From Hybos culiciformis (taxonomy: Eukaryota; Arthropoda; Insecta; Diptera; Hybotidae), in NCBI GenBank assembly GCA_964007475.1, contig OZ023273.1:19667922-19731921 (forward strand): a DNA stretch of 64,000 nt, in the 5' to 3' direction. The notes beneath the pieces were generated by a model. The model was not told the DNA's origin, searched no databases, and saw only the letters and a program-made list of their open reading frames with translations. Shown one piece after another: positions 62,408 to 64,000 of this stretch. The stretch's first letter is position 1, and each line of letters opens with the position of its first letter. The translations under genes and the position numbers were made by a program.

Positions 62408-64000
62408 CTACAAGAAAGTGACAATTCAATTTAATAATAAATATTTAAAAAGAGAATACATTTTTTTTATTTTCGAAATTCAAACTTATAATTATGTCTT
62501 TGATCGTTTTCTTTACATTCTGTATTTTAGAATTTAAAAAATAACCAGTTTACAATTTCATTTTACATTCCATCCAAACTGAATCAATAACCTAAATTCA
62601 AATGAAAAAACTTTAAAATGATTTCGTAGAAAATCAGATAATATTCAGATACAATAGGCTTCTAAGTATATCTATTTTGAGTAAGAATATTTCAAATCCA
62701 AAGGTTATAATAGTCCAAAGTTCAAATTATCAAAAATTTATACAACTCAAAGGATATGTTGATAAGTCGACTTATCAACTTTATGCTGGAGCTTGTTATA
62801 CAACAGCTAATAAATTTCCATGTCTAAAACAATAACCGAATTTTTTCTAACCCTAGCTGTTAGTGACATATGTTCAATAAAAACTTTAATCATTGCTACT
62901 TTAACTCTGATATTTACCCCGCATTAACTTGATAAAAATAGTTATCAACTTTTTTCCTACATATATACACGACTTCTTAAAAATTGTATCTTTATCAGAA
63001 ATTGTGCAATAAGTTCATAACTTGTCTTAGCAAATTTAATGATTAAGCTTATAATACTCAGTGCATTAAGTTGTTTTTCAATCGAAAGTTAGTAAGCAGC
63101 CCACTAAAATCGAATTTCAAATAGATCCCCTTTTTATTTATTTTTATAACTAAAATTCTTTAAAATGAGTTATTCTCAAAAATGTGATTTTCGACTTATC
63201 AACTTATTCCTTGGATGGATCGATATATATCCAAACCCAAATGCATCAAAATTTAACTATTTCAAACTCAATATGATCAAAATCCAAACTTCCTAAAATT
63301 ATTTTGATAAGAAGTTTGGATTTTGATTTTTTGTATTTATATTACTCTCTTAAATGTAAATATCAATTTAACCACTAGACCGGATACGATTTTTTGAGCC
63401 TTGACTACTTTCAACCGGCCAAGGATCGAAATTACTTTTATTTATGTATGCCAAAAATGTATAATATACTTTAAAAGTTTTATAAGAACACAAAAGTTTA
63501 TGTTAAAATAAATTTATTATACAAATAAATTTACAAACTATATAATTTGGATTTTTGTTGGAATTAGTTTCTCGTCTATTAGGTTTTTTAAAGATTTGGA
63601 TAAGGGTGCGAAATTTGGATTTTGGCACAGTAGGATTTTTTTTTGGATTGTAACCATATTCCTAAAATGAATTAAAAAAATACAGTATTGTTAACACATC
63701 TCTCCTTATTATTTCTTCTTTTCCTATTTTTAAGTATTTCTAGTAAGTAGATTCCTAACTACTTGGTCTTTTACATGATCCAATAAATGATCCAATAAGT
63801 AAGTATAGGTATATAGGCAAATCACAAGAAATTTGTACAAATGTTGCTTGCTATTCGGTAGATAATCTTATAGTCAAGCTTTAACTTTCAATATTTTTTT
63901 ATGAAATATGAATTCTACTAGAAAATATGAATTATATCGAAAATGATAATTTTATTTCCAAATTTATTTTTTGCCTACGACCGGTGTGAATGATTGTTAT
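62408..64000. other. YLPM1 upstream intron or 5' flank
   Basis: No further YLPM1 exon could be confirmed. A hairpin with identical arms lies at 63277-63326. At about 63541-63660 the minus strand has a short open stretch after an acceptor-like TTTTAG (EYGYNPKKNPTVPKSKF), but it repeats the local TTTGGATTTT strings and is probably not coding. GTTGATAAGTCGACTTATCAAC at 62758-62779 is a local palindrome, and its half, TCGACTTATCAACTT, recurs at about 63192. Confidence 0.5.
63277..63326. repeat. perfect 16-bp stem inverted repeat
   Basis: TCAAAATCCAAACTTC (63277-63292) and GAAGTTTGGATTTTGA (63311-63326) are exact reverse complements with an 18-base spacer. Similar TTTGGATTTT strings occur nearby at 63546, 63614 and 63638, suggesting a decayed local repeat. 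Confidence 0.85.

Noticed and set aside
1..64000. CRISPR arrays, operons, rRNA or intact tRNA genes, and endogenous viral genes
   Set aside because: None seen on either strand; the gene structure is plainly eukaryotic and repeats are transposon-derived or simple.

Overview
The window is strongly AT-rich nuclear DNA from an animal, almost certainly an insect. Genes are split into many small exons with GT..AG introns. Homopolymer runs and short interspersed repeats are everywhere. One gene belongs to ABC subfamily H, which is essentially an arthropod family. I cannot name the order with confidence. No bacterial operon, CRISPR array, rRNA or intact virus-like gene was seen.

Layout: (1) 1-7994 is repeat-poor AT-rich intergenic DNA. 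(2) 7995-9308 (+) is a secreted Pro/Gln-rich protein of unknown function. (3) 9309-25986 is a gene desert with three hAT-type transposon relics and one isolated exon-like segment. (4) 25987-32558 (+) is a complete ABCH half-transporter, rebuilt from 13 coding exons (765 aa). (5) 33082-35742 (-) is a complete membrane-dipeptidase family enzyme, 14 coding exons (412 aa), tail-to-tail with the transporter. (6) 35743-46613 is intergenic, with two more 8-bp-TSD transposons and other repeats. (7) 46614-52048 (+) is a complete Xaa-Pro aminopeptidase-like protein, 9 coding exons (699 aa), with a signal peptide, a GPI-type tail and three altered active-site positions. (8) 53389-62407 (-) is most of YLPM1 (12 exons, 1255 codons seen), with its 5' end outside the window or unrecognised. 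All exon chains were checked by reading-frame phase and close without a stop.

The genes do not form an obvious pathway. The transporter, the dipeptidase and the aminopeptidase-like protein would all act at or outside the cell surface; YLPM1 is a nuclear protein. The clearest unexplained structure is non-coding: a family-rich set of short inverted-repeat elements. Several have exact target-site duplications, including a 189-bp near-perfect palindrome built from eight copies of one GC-rich motif. The most interesting protein-level point is the changed active site of the aminopeptidase paralog. I found no convincing new multi-gene system.
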